Origin: Actinomadura sp. K4S16
Lineage (GTDB): Bacteria; Actinomycetota; Actinomycetes; Streptosporangiales; Streptosporangiaceae
Assembly: GCF_008327685.1 (NCBI RefSeq)
Contig: NZ_BDDE01000018.1
Location: 1 to 64,000, forward strand
DNA: 64,000 nt
Direction of reading: 5' to 3'
The notes below the pieces were generated by a model that did no database searches, was not told the DNA's origin, and worked only from the letters and a program-made list of their open reading frames with translations. Positions 47,497 to 55,983 of this stretch are shown one piece after another; within the stretch, counting starts at the first letter, position 1, and every line of letters begins with the position of its first letter. A program made the position numbers and the translations under genes.

Positions 47497-48270
47497 ATGG
47501 AATTCGCCGTGCATGACCTGGGGCGTTGCGAACGTGGCTCGGTGGTTGTTGTTTCGTTGAAGGGCAATGCCGCAAATGTTCGACTGATGAATCCTAATAA
47601 CTTCCGTGCTTACAAGAATGGGCGGAAGGCGCGCTTTCACGGTGGGCTTGTGAAGCGTTCACCGGCTCGAATCAAGGTCCCTAGCAGCGGGCACTGGTAC
47701 GTCACGGTCGATCTCGCAGGCCTTGGAGGGAAGGTCAGATCCTCCGTCAGTGTGGAGCCGCCGCCGCTACCGACATTCCGGTCGTCGGTCGATCCAGCAT
47801 CGTTGAGTCACATCAGGCACGACGTGCCTCCTGCCCTCGTTACAGAGGGGCAACAGGTGTGGGACGTCTTCATCTCTCATGCCGGCGAGGACAAGGCGGC
47901 AGTCGCTCAGCCGCTTGCTGAGCACCTTCGGACGGCTGGTCTGGACGTGTGGCTGGACACCTTCGAATTGCGGATCGGGGATAGTCTCCGCCGTAAGATC
48001 GACGCCGGTCTCGCTGGAAGTCGTTTCGGCGTAGTCGTGCTGTCCAAGCCCTTCTTCAGGAAGGGGTGGCCACAGTACGAACTCGACGGTCTGGTCACCC
48101 GGTACGTCTCCGGTGAGCAGAATCTCCTGCCGATCTGGCATGAAATCACCCGGGACGAAGTGATGGCACAGAGTCCATCCCTGGCGGACAAGATCGCTCG
48201 GAGTACCGCACAGTACACGATCGGAGAGATCGCTCGGGAGATCGCCGAAGTTGTGAATCCAGGCCCCTGA
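47497..48270 (+). CDS. DUF1883-TIR domain protein, candidate NAD-cleaving defence effector
   Basis: A 257-residue protein. Residues 1-88 match DUF1883 (FAVHDLGRCERGSVVVVSL, NAANVRLMNPNNFRAYK, VPSSGHWYVTVDLAG). Residues about 121-255 form a TIR domain: WDVFISHAGEDK, a BB-loop region near 155-163, and QYELDGLV with the likely catalytic glutamate E195, which TIR NADases use. The ATG at 47497 has GGGAG upstream. Base composition is less GC-rich than neighbouring housekeeping genes, and the place beside an integrase suggests acquisition. TIR enzymes deplete NAD or make signalling nucleotides in antiphage systems; the role of DUF1883 is unknown. Confidence 0.82.
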   Translation: MEFAVHDLGRCERGSVVVVSLKGNAANVRLMNPNNFRAYKNGRKARFHGGLVKRSPARIKVPSSGHWYVTVDLAGLGGKVRSSVSVEPPPLPTFRSSVDPASLSHIRHDVPPALVTEGQQVWDVFISHAGEDKAAVAQPLAEHLRTAGLDVWLDTFELRIGDSLRRKIDAGLAGSRFGVVVLSKPFFRKGWPQYELDGLVTRYVSGEQNLLPIWHEITRDEVMAQSPSLADKIARSTAQYTIGEIAREIAEVVNPGP

Positions 48271-48352
48271 CGGGTGGGTGATTGACCGCGAAGGGGACGC
48301 CCACGGCCGGGATCGCGGCAGGGCTTGCGCGCCACATGTTTCAACCTCAACA

Positions 48353-48371
48353 ATGTTGCATCTCATGCAAC
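48353..48371. repeat. Inverted repeat at the integrase leader, right copy of the 11-bp repeat
   Basis: GTTGCAT-CTC-ATGCAAC (48355-48371) is a 7-bp-arm palindrome 11 nt before the integrase start. It contains ATGTTGCATCT (48353-48363), the inverse of 46961-46971. It may be an operator or a recombinase-binding site. Confidence 0.6.
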
Positions 48372-48382
48372 GGGAGGCTCCT

Positions 48383-49509
48383 GTGGCTGAAGCCGCCGAT
48401 CTGCCTGGTGCTGCGCATCTGGAACTCATCGACGGGGTTGTCCATCTTGACCCGAAGCCTGCGGTGCTGGAGGCGATGCTGGCTGGGTGGGTGCGTCAGC
48501 AGCGGACCCGGTTCCTGAACGAGAAGGGTACGATCGCGCCGCGGGTGTCGCTGGTGCGGCGGCTGGTGGCGTTCACCAACGCCTACCCGTGGGAGTGGAC
48601 GCTGGCCGATGGCGAGGCGTTCATCGCTCATCTGCGGTCGCCGAACCGGACCCGGCCGCTGATGATGTCGACCGGCCGGGGGTATGAGACCACGCTGGCG
48701 CTGTTCATGGACTACCTCACTGACCGGCGTTACGGCTGGACGGAGGAGTGTCATCAGCGGTTCGGGCAGATCCCGCAGCAGATCTTCACCGAGGACAACC
48801 GGGTTGCCCATGTCGCGGACTACGAGGGCCGTCCCGAACGGCGGTCACTCACCTACGACGATTTCCAAGCGCTGTTCGACGCCGTCGACGGCCGGGTGGA
48901 ACAGGTCCGGTCGCTGGGCCGCAAGGGCGCGCTGACGGCGATGCGGGACGCGGTCATGCTCAAAACCGTCTACGCCTACGGGCTGCGCCGCAACGAGACC
49001 AGGATGCTCGACCTACCGGACCTGCGTCGGACGCCGAAGAGGCCGCAGTACCGGCAGTACGGCGCACTGTTCGTCCGCTACGGCAAGGCATCCAAAGGCA
49101 GTCCGCCCAAGTGCCGCACCACGCTGACCGTGCACGAGATGGACTGGATCGTCGACGAACTCGACCACTGGGTGAACGAGGTCCGGCCTCTGTTCTCCCG
49201 GGCAGGTTGCCTGCGCTGTTCGTCACCGAGCGGGCCGGCCGGATGTCGCTGCGCGGGCTCAACCATGCCTTCGTGCAGGCCCGTGACGCCGCCGGGCTGC
49301 CGCACGAGCTGGATCTGCACTCGCTGCGGCACAGTTACATCACCCACCTGGTCGAGTTCGACTATCCGGAAAAGTTCGTGTCGCTGCAGGTCGGCCACGA
49401 CTATGCCAGCACCACTGCGATCTACACCGGTGTCTCCGACGAGTACCGCGAACGGCTGGTGCAACGCGCCCTGCGCAAGCGGCACCCGGACCTGTGGGAG
49501 AGCGAATGA
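48383..49509 (+). pseudogene. Tyrosine-type site-specific integrase, frameshifted
   Basis: About 375 codons with one frame change. The first frame starts at GTG 48383 (GGGAGG five nt upstream) and carries the core-binding domain and box I (YAYGLRRNETRMLDL, catalytic Arg). Near 49196-49201 the frame moves by one base in a C/G run; the second frame carries LRHSYITHL (H-x-x-R), GHDYASTTAIYTGVS with the nucleophilic tyrosine, and ends at 49509. Every catalytic residue I can identify is still present, so a single lost base or a read error explains the break. The stop overlaps the HTH gene start (ATGA). Confidence 0.85.
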
Positions 49510-49826
49510 TCAAGAAGATGGGCATCCGCTGGAATTTGCGGCAGCTCATGGCCGCCCGCGAGATGTTCAAGACCACCGACCTGGTCGCCCCGCTGGCCGA
49601 ACGCGGCGTCCACCTGTCCCGCGAGCAGGTGTTCAGGCTGGTCACCCAGCCGCCACAACGGCTGAGCATGGACACCCTGGCCGCGCTCTGCGACATCTTG
49701 GAGTGCGCCCCGGGCGACCTCATCGAGGTCGAGGTCGTCAACGCCCAGGTCCGCAAGACCGCCGGTGAGTCGACTGTGCCGTTGCCTGGCCCGCGGCGGA
49801 CAAAGATCCGTCGTCCCGGACAGTGA
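49506..49826 (+). CDS. Small helix-turn-helix protein of the recombinase trio
   Basis: A 106-residue protein with a Cro/C1-type helix-turn-helix: IRWNLRQLMAAREMFKTTDL, then HLSREQVFRLVTQPPQRLSMDTLAALCDILECAPGDLIEVE in segments. The start overlaps the integrase stop and its own stop overlaps the next start (GTGA), so the three genes are one coupled operon. It probably controls or assists the recombinases. This reading frame is intact. Confidence 0.85.
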   Translation: MIKKMGIRWNLRQLMAAREMFKTTDLVAPLAERGVHLSREQVFRLVTQPPQRLSMDTLAALCDILECAPGDLIEVEVVNAQVRKTAGESTVPLPGPRRTKIRRPGQ

Positions 49827-52134
49827 GCCGCGACCGCGACCGGCGGCGAGCCGCCGAACGCCATCAACGACGAGAACGGATCGTCACCGCATTGACCACG
49901 TCCCTTACGGGACTCACCCGCGCCGCGGCCGCCAAGGTGGTCGCGACGGCCCGGGCGGACCAGGGCATCGGGCTGCGCACGCTGGACGAGTACTTGGCCG
50001 CCCACCCCGATGCGCTGATCTCGGGAGAACGCCGCTGCCCCGGTCGTGGTGGTGCGGCTCGCACACGCCTTGCGCGCTGCTGGACGCGCCGACGTCATCG
50101 CCCCCGGCTGCTCTCAGTGCGGCCGCACTGACGTTGAGCTGCCCCGCTTCGGTCCCGCCGGGCGCATCTGCCAAGCCTGCGGCGCCCGCGGCGACAAGAA
50201 GCCCTGCAGCCGATGCGGGCGCGTTCCCCGCATCCTGGCACGCCGGGACGAGGGCGGCATCTGCGCCGCCTGCTACCGCGTTGATCCCCAGGTCGTCGAG
50301 GAATGCGCTGGCTGCGGACGCGTGCGGATGCCCGTCACCCGCCGCTCGGACGGCCGGGCGCTCTGCCTGGACTGCTGGACGGCGCCGACGCACACGTGCG
50401 TTTCCTGCGGCGCCGTCGGCCCCGCCAAGGTCCGCGACGCCAACGGAGCGTTCTGCCAGTCCTGTTACCGGCGGCTTCGCCAACCCCGGCGGGTCTGCGG
50501 CAAAAGCGGGAAAGCGCGCGTGATCTCTCGCCGGGCGTCCGCCGACAGCCCCGACCTGTGTGAGAACTGCAACGTCCCGCCACCGGCCGAATGCTCGGTC
50601 TGTCACCAGGTCAAACCCGGCTCGAACAACGCCGAATACGGCTTTGTCTGCAGAGGCTGCCGCCCGCACAAGACCAGCCCCCTGCGCCCTCTGCGAGGAA
50701 GTCCGCCGTGTCCACGCCTACTGGCCGCTCGGACCGGTCTGCCCAGCCTGCCACATCCGTGTCCTGGACCATCCCAAGCAGTGCGGCCGCTGCGGGAGCA
50801 GCCAGCCGTTGATCGCCCGCGGTGACGACGGCGAGGCCATCTGCGGGCCCTGCGCCGGGCTGCCCGGCGCCTACACCTGCCCCGGCTGCGGGACCGGCGG
50901 ACGCCTCTACGCCGACGGCCGCTGCCCCCGCTGCGTGCTGAAGGTCCGGCTCGAACAGCACCTGGGCGGCCCCGACGGGCACGTCCCGAACCAACTGCGG
51001 CCCCTGGCCGACGCGCTGGCCGAGGCCGACGACGCCCGCGGCGTGCTCTGCTGGCTCAAACGCAGCCCCAACGCCCACCTGCTCGCCGAGCTGGCTGCCG
51101 CCGGCCGGACCATCAGCCACGAACTGCTCGACGAACTCCCGCCCGGCCGCTACGAGCACTACGTGCGCCAGGCCCTGGTGCACACCGGCGTCCTGCCGGA
51201 ACGCCACGAGGACCTCGACCGCATCCCCGCCTGGCTGGACACTCTGCTGGCAGAACGACCCGCCCAGCACGCCCGGCTCGTCCGCCCCTACGTGCACTGG
51301 TTCCTGCTCAAACAAGCCCGCCGCCGGGCCTCGCACCGCCTTCACCCCGCCCGGTCTGGATCCTTCCTGCGCACCCGGATCCGGATCGCGCTGGAGCTAC
51401 TGACCTGGCTTGACGAGCACGGCCTCGCCCTGGCCACGCTCACCCAGGCGGATCTTGACCGCTGGCTGGTCACCGGGAACACCCGCACCTACACCATCCG
51501 CTACTTTCTCGGCTGGGCCGCCGACCGTGGCCTGACTCCGCGGCTCACCGTCCCGGCCATTCCGCGGCAGGACCCGGCCAGCATCCTCGCCGAGGACGAC
51601 CGCTGGGACCAACTCCACCGCTGCCTCACCGACACCGATCTGCCGCTGGACGTCCGTGCCGCCGGAGCATTGCTGCTGCTGTTCGGCCTGCCGACCTCAC
51701 GCATCCGCATGCTGCGCCCCGAGCATCTGCACGACCGCGACGGCGGCACCTACCTCACCCTCGGCCGCCACCCGCTGCTCGTCCCGCCCAAGCTCGCCAC
51801 CCTGCTCGGCGACCTGGCCGCCACCCCCGCCAACCGCACCCGGCTCGCGGCCGGGGCCGGCTGGCTGTTCCCCGGCCGGGTGCCCGGTCAGCCCGCCGGG
51901 CCGTCCGGGTTCAGCCGGAAACTCCTAGACCACGGCATCGACGCCCGGCCCGCCCGCAACGCCGCACTCATCGCCCTGGTCGAGGACCTGCCCGCCCCGA
52001 TCCTCGCTGACGTCCTCGGCATGCACATCAACACCGCTGTCCGCTGGACCCAGGTCGCCAGACGGGACTGGACCGAATACCTCATCGCCCGCGAGGAGGA
52101 CGCCAAGCGGGGGAATACCGCACCCTCCGAATAA
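49823..52134 (+). pseudogene. Large zinc-ribbon protein with integrase-like C-terminus, two frameshifts
   Basis: About 770 codons spread over three frames that join near 50024 and near 50670-50682. A basic N-terminal region is followed by a long array of CxxC pairs, of which I count 17 intact and one changed (VCGKSG), suggesting eight or nine zinc ribbons. The last 450 residues resemble a tyrosine recombinase fold: LLFGLPTSRIRMLRPEHL (box-I-like) and DLPAPILADVLGMHINTAVRW at the end. The usual H-x-x-R and nucleophilic tyrosine are not evident, so it may be a non-catalytic partner of the integrase. The original start is the GTG at 49823. Confidence 0.75.
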
Positions 52135-52206
52135 GTGCTCTGCCCCAGTAGGACGAGCGAACCTCCATCCGCACGTTGAACTGATCGACTCCGGTTGAAC
52201 CACCGG

Positions 52207-52248
52207 ACGGCGAAGGGGAACCGGCCATGGTCGGTTCCCCTTCGCCGT
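52207..52248. terminator. 17-bp stem hairpin A (GGCGAAGGGGA family)
   Basis: ACGGCGAAGGGGAACCG (52207-52223) pairs perfectly with 52232-52248 around an 8-nt self-complementary loop GCCATGGT. It lies 72 nt after the recombinase trio. It shares the core CGGCGAAGGGGA with the hairpin at 54394-54433. The remaining intergenic stretch to 52323 shows nothing else clear. Confidence 0.85.
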
Positions 52249-52323
52249 GTCAGAGGTGACGGCCACGATCCGCGAGAAGGGCCGCGACCTGCTGAAGCCA
52301 CTGCGGAAGACTATGATCAGGCC

Positions 52324-53265
52324 ATGCCTTTGAGGGCGGATGACGTCGACCGGTTCGAGCTGGCGAGGCCCCGTCTGCAGGCCATCGCCTACCGTCTCCT
52401 CGGCTCCGCGGACGAGGCACAGGACGTCGTCCAGGAAACGTTCCTGCGCTGGCAGGCCGCGGACGTCGGCCGCGTCCAGGTTCCCGAGGCTTGGCTGACG
52501 AAGGTGCTCACCAACCTGTGCCTCAACCAGCTCGCCTCCGCGCGGGCACGCCGCGAGACCTACGTGGGCCGGTGGCTCCCCGAGCCGCTGTTCGCGGGGG
52601 ACCCGATGCTCGGCCCGGCCGACACCGCCGAGCAGCGCGAATCGGTGTCGTACGCGGTCCTCACCCTCATGGAGCGCCTGGCTCCCAACGAACGGGCCGT
52701 CTACGTCCTGCGGGAGGCCTTCGACTACCCGCACCGGGAGATCGCCGAGATCCTCGACATCACCGAGGCCGCCAGCCAGCAGATCTTTCACCGCGCCAAG
52801 GAGCACGTCGCGTACGGCAAGGCCCGTCGCGAGGTCGACGAGGCCGCCGCCCGCCGGATCGTCGAGGAGTTCCTCGCCGCCGCCACCAGTGGCCGCACCG
52901 ATGAGCTCGTACGCCTGCTCACCAAGGACGCCGTCTCCATCGGTGACGGCGGAGGGAAGGTCCCGGCACGCACCAAGGCGTTCAAGGGAGCCGTCGCGGT
53001 CGCGAAGTTCGTGGGGACACTCCTCAAGCCCAGCGAGGCGACGCGCGCCATCGTCGGTGGCTCGTCTGAGATATACGCCTGGGTCGCCAATGGCGAACCC
53101 GCCGTCGTGGCCGTCGTGGAAGGCCGGGTCGTCGGCATCATGTGCCTGGAGGTCACGGCCGAGGGGATCGCCGCCTGCCGTACACAGGCGAACCCCGACA
53201 AGCTCGCACGCGCGACCGAGCAGTGGGCGGCGGCCGACCATGGTGAGCCCCTCCTCGTAGTGTGA
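52324..53265 (+). CDS. sigJ: ECF sigma factor of the ECF41 group (SigJ-like)
   Basis: A 313-residue sigma factor. Region 2 (FELARPRLQAIAYRLLGSADEAQDVVQETFLRW in segments, residues 11-43) and region 4 (LAPNERAVYVLREAFDYPHREIAEILDITEAASQQIFHRAK, residues 119-159) are followed by a SnoaL-like C-terminal domain (about 175-313). The ECF41 hallmarks DGGGK (208-212) and NPDKL (290-294) are present. In this group the C-terminal domain, not an anti-sigma factor, controls activity, and the gene sits beside a carboxymuconolactone decarboxylase, oxidoreductase or epimerase. The NAD-dependent epimerase next door fits. Confidence 0.93.
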   Translation: MPLRADDVDRFELARPRLQAIAYRLLGSADEAQDVVQETFLRWQAADVGRVQVPEAWLTKVLTNLCLNQLASARARRETYVGRWLPEPLFAGDPMLGPADTAEQRESVSYAVLTLMERLAPNERAVYVLREAFDYPHREIAEILDITEAASQQIFHRAKEHVAYGKARREVDEAAARRIVEEFLAAATSGRTDELVRLLTKDAVSIGDGGGKVPARTKAFKGAVAVAKFVGTLLKPSEATRAIVGGSSEIYAWVANGEPAVVAVVEGRVVGIMCLEVTAEGIAACRTQANPDKLARATEQWAAADHGEPLLVV

Positions 53266-53276
53266 CCCAAGTCACA
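53261..53276. promoter_or_regulatory. CRP-like palindrome at the end of sigJ
   Basis: TGTGACCCAAGTCACA is a perfect TGTGA-N6-TCACA palindrome overlapping the sigJ stop codon, 76 bp before the epimerase start. It fits a CRP/GlxR-type site. Its right half, AGTCACA, also resembles the -35 element (TGTCACA) recalled for ECF41 promoters, although no convincing CGTC -10 lies at the usual spacing. Confidence 0.6.
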
Positions 53277-53351
53277 TTCGACTCTTGTCAGCAATCGGCG
53301 GGCCATCCGGTTCAAGTGGCGAACCCGAACCGGACAGCAAGGGAGCCGACG

Positions 53352-54287
53352 ATGAGAGTGCTCGTGGCAGGAGCGACCGGAGCGATCGGCACGGAACTCG
53401 TGCCTCGTCTGGTCGAGGCGGGACACGAGGTGTTCGCCATGGTCCGCAGCGACTCCGGCAAGTCCAAGGCGGCGGAACTGGGCGCGGTGCCGGTCATCGC
53501 CGACGCGCTCGATCGCGTCCAGGTCGAGGCGGCCGTGCGCCAGGCGGCCCCGGAGGTGATCGTCCACCAGTTGACCGCCATCGGGGACATCGACACCCGC
53601 CATTTCGAACGCAGCTTCGCCGCCACCGGCCGGCTGCGGACCGAGGGCACCGACAACCTGCTCGCGGCCGCCCGCGCCGCCGGAGTGCGACGGTTCGTCG
53701 CCCAGAGCAACGGCGCGTTCACCTACGACCGGACCGGCGGGCCGGTCAAGGTCGAGGAAGACCCCCTGGACCGCTCACCGATCCCCCAGATGGCCTCGAT
53801 GATCGCCGCGATCGAGCACCTGGAGAAGGCCGTGCTGGGCGCCGCCTGGACCGAGGGGATCGTGCTGCGCTATGGCGGGTTCTACGGACCCGGCACCTCC
53901 ATGGCACCGGGCTCCGAGCAGGTCGAGATGATCCGCAAGCGCAAGTTCCCGGTCGTCGGCGACGGCGGCGGGGTGTGGTCGTTCATCCACATCGCCGACG
54001 CCGCCGAGGCCACGGTCGCAGCGGTGGAGAAGGGCGGCCGCGGTGTCTACAACATCGTCGATGACGATCCCGCTCCGGTCGCCGAATGGCTGCCGGAACT
54101 GGCGGCGATGCTGGGCGCAAAGAAGCCGATGAAGGTACCGCGGTTCGTCGGACGGCTGGCCGCCGGACAGGCCGGCGTCGTGCTCATGACCGAACTGCGC
54201 GGCGCGTCCAACGCCAAGGCCAAGCGCGAACTGGGCTGGCACCCGGCACACCCCTCCTGGCGCCAAGGTTTCCGGGCTATGGCGTGA
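53352..54287 (+). CDS. NAD(P)-dependent epimerase/dehydratase (ECF41 partner)
   Basis: A 311-residue extended SDR. The cofactor loop VLVAGATGAIGTELVPRL is at residues 3-20, a catalytic-type Ser in QSNGAFTY, and YGGFYGPGT and DGGGVWSFIHIADAA are typical of epimerases. The normal YxxxK pair is not obvious after the AFTY segment, so activity may be atypical. Substrate unknown. GGGAG lies 6 nt before the ATG at 53352. It is the probable regulon target of the adjacent ECF41 sigma factor. Confidence 0.88.
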   Translation: MRVLVAGATGAIGTELVPRLVEAGHEVFAMVRSDSGKSKAAELGAVPVIADALDRVQVEAAVRQAAPEVIVHQLTAIGDIDTRHFERSFAATGRLRTEGTDNLLAAARAAGVRRFVAQSNGAFTYDRTGGPVKVEEDPLDRSPIPQMASMIAAIEHLEKAVLGAAWTEGIVLRYGGFYGPGTSMAPGSEQVEMIRKRKFPVVGDGGGVWSFIHIADAAEATVAAVEKGGRGVYNIVDDDPAPVAEWLPELAAMLGAKKPMKVPRFVGRLAAGQAGVVLMTELRGASNAKAKRELGWHPAHPSWRQGFRAMA

Positions 54288-54393
54288 CTTGCTGAGCGTC
54301 GTCCGCATGGACGAGCACGTCCTCGGCGAGGAAACCGTGCGGCGCATGGCCAGGACCGACCCCAGGTTCCACGGCGGCGAAGCCTGGATCGGT

Positions 54394-54433
54394 CGGCGAA
54401 GGGGAGACGGCTCAGCCCGTCTCCCCTTCGCCG
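54394..54433. terminator. 17-bp stem hairpin B (GGCGAAGGGGA family)
   Basis: CGGCGAAGGGGAGACGG (54394-54410) pairs perfectly with 54417-54433 around CTCAGC. It lies about 107 nt after the epimerase stop. The core matches hairpin A at 52207-52248, so the two hairpins bracket the sigJ-epimerase unit. Confidence 0.85.
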
Positions 54434-54555
54434 CGTCCGGCCCGGGGCCCGTACCCAGGCCGCCCCCGGCCCTCGGTCGTGGAGCGGTGATTTCAGGGTC
54501 GCTTCAGGGATCTTCCCGATGCCGCGGGCGGCGAGGGCGTCCGAGGCTGGACGTC

Positions 54556-55107
54556 ATGACCACGTCAATGCCCCCAGACCCGATTCCCCCCGGCGTCATC
54601 CGCAAGTTCCGCGACGAGCTCGTTCAGGACGAGTTCGATCGCATCTCGCCGATGTTCCGGGTCATCACCGACCAGGCCGCCCTGATGGCAAGGCTCCAGA
54701 CGCCCGAGCTGGATGCCGTCGAGTGGTGGGAAGCCCCTAACGAGGCCGGCGGGACGTTCGTCTACCTGCGCCAGGTCCCGGCCGACGGCGGAGACGAGAT
54801 GGGGAGCACCCAAGGGGACAGCGCCGAGGGACGGCCGCCCGGCGTGCCTCCCATGCTCATCGTGATCGAGGAGACGCTGCGGCGCGGCCGCTGGTTCGCG
54901 GCCGGACACGTGTTCAGGCCGGAAGCGGCGGCGGTTCGTCTCGACTTCGCGAACGGCCGAAGCCATGAGACCACCGTCCAACCCAACGGGTACTTCCTGG
55001 ATCTCCTGCCCTGGCGCACGGAGACGCAGCCGTCGCTGTTCGAGGCCGTGGCCTTCGACCGTGAGGGCAGACCCGTCGAGCGCGACCGGGGTGCGCTCGA
55101 CGGGTGA
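54556..55107 (+). CDS. Protein of unknown function
   Basis: A 183-residue soluble protein. It starts MTTSMPPDPIPPGVIRKFRDE and has WWEAPNEAGGTFVYLRQV near residues 57-74, then a strand-rich half (MLIVIEETLRRGRWFAAGHVFRPEAA in segments). No motif that I recognise. The ATG at 54556 is chosen because the sequence before it is a hairpin and low-complexity GC. Codon usage is normal for the genome. Confidence 0.65.
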   Translation: MTTSMPPDPIPPGVIRKFRDELVQDEFDRISPMFRVITDQAALMARLQTPELDAVEWWEAPNEAGGTFVYLRQVPADGGDEMGSTQGDSAEGRPPGVPPMLIVIEETLRRGRWFAAGHVFRPEAAAVRLDFANGRSHETTVQPNGYFLDLLPWRTETQPSLFEAVAFDREGRPVERDRGALDG

Positions 55108-55193
55108 TCGGTGCCGGGAGCGGCCGGCCGCCTCGAGGTCCGGAGCCGGGGGATCGTGCGCTCGTGAGCGGTTCCCTGGTTCGCGGCCCGCCG

Positions 55194-55886
55194 TCAGGCC
55201 GGCGGGTCGGTGTCGCCGGTGGGGGGCTCGGCCGGCTGGGTGGTCGAGGTGCGGCGGCGCTGGGAGGGCTTGCGGCGGCCGGCCACCAGCACGTCGTCGC
55301 TCGTGTCGGCGGGCTTGTCCGGGGCGCCGGACGACTCGGGGGCGGGGGCCGCGGGCGGCTTGGGGGAGCGGCGGGGCTTCTTCGCGGGCTTCAGTTCGGC
55401 CTGGCGGAGCGACTCCACGAAGCTCGCCGCGTCGTCCTCGTCCTCCTTCTCGGCGGGACGGCGGAGGCGCTTCGCGATGACCCACTGGTCGACGGTCAGG
55501 CGCCCGCCGCCCCCCGCGGCGAACAGCAGGCCGGCCAAGCCGAGCGCGACGACCAGCTCGTAGCCGTTCTGGACGCTTTTGCCGTCCACCATGAATAGGC
55601 CCTTGTCGGCGTGGACGAAGATGAACGCGCCCGCCATGTCGAGGAAGAGGAGCACGCCGGTGACCGGGAGGCCGAGCCCAGCGATCAGCGCCGCCCCGCC
55701 CAGGAGTTCGACGAAGGCGGAGTAGACGGCGGCGGCCGTCGGGAGCGGCACGCCGAGGGCGTCGAACGAGCGGCTCGTAGCGGTGACGCCCGCCTCGATC
55801 TTCTGCCAGCCGTGCGCCATGAAGACGATGCCCACGCCGAGCCGCGCCAGGAGGGCGACGACGTCGTACAGCGGCCGAGTGCGCAT
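55194..55886 (-). CDS. DoxX-family membrane protein with a basic proline-rich tail
   Basis: A 230-residue protein. The DoxX core covers residues about 5-130 with four hydrophobic segments (LLARLGVGIVFMAHGWQKIEAG, YSAFVELLGGAALIAGLGLPVTGVLLF, and others). Residues about 140-230 form a Lys/Pro/Glu-rich cytoplasmic tail ending in TTQPAEPPTGDTDPPA. The core is common; in mycobacteria DoxX partners superoxide dismutase and a thiosulfate sulfurtransferase in redox homeostasis. Those partners are absent here, so the role is open. Confidence 0.85.
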   Translation of the reverse strand: MRTRPLYDVVALLARLGVGIVFMAHGWQKIEAGVTATSRSFDALGVPLPTAAAVYSAFVELLGGAALIAGLGLPVTGVLLFLDMAGAFIFVHADKGLFMVDGKSVQNGYELVVALGLAGLLFAAGGGGRLTVDQWVIAKRLRRPAEKEDEDDAASFVESLRQAELKPAKKPRRSPKPPAAPAPESSGAPDKPADTSDDVLVAGRRKPSQRRRTSTTQPAEPPTGDTDPPA

Positions 55887-55983
55887 GCCGGCGACTCCTT
55901 CAGCGCGGGGGACGGGCCCTGTTCGACGGAGAGTATGACGGCCCCGGCGCGGATCCCGCGAACATCGCAGGTGAACGGGCCGC

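Noticed and set aside
48301..52200. Prophage or integrative plasmid
   Set aside because: No structural, replication or conjugation genes, no tRNA attachment site and no clear direct repeats; only the three recombination genes are present.
54288..54555. An N-terminal extension or separate small gene before the 54556 protein
   Set aside because: The stretch contains the hairpin at 54394-54433 and low-complexity GC; no ribosome site or domain is visible.
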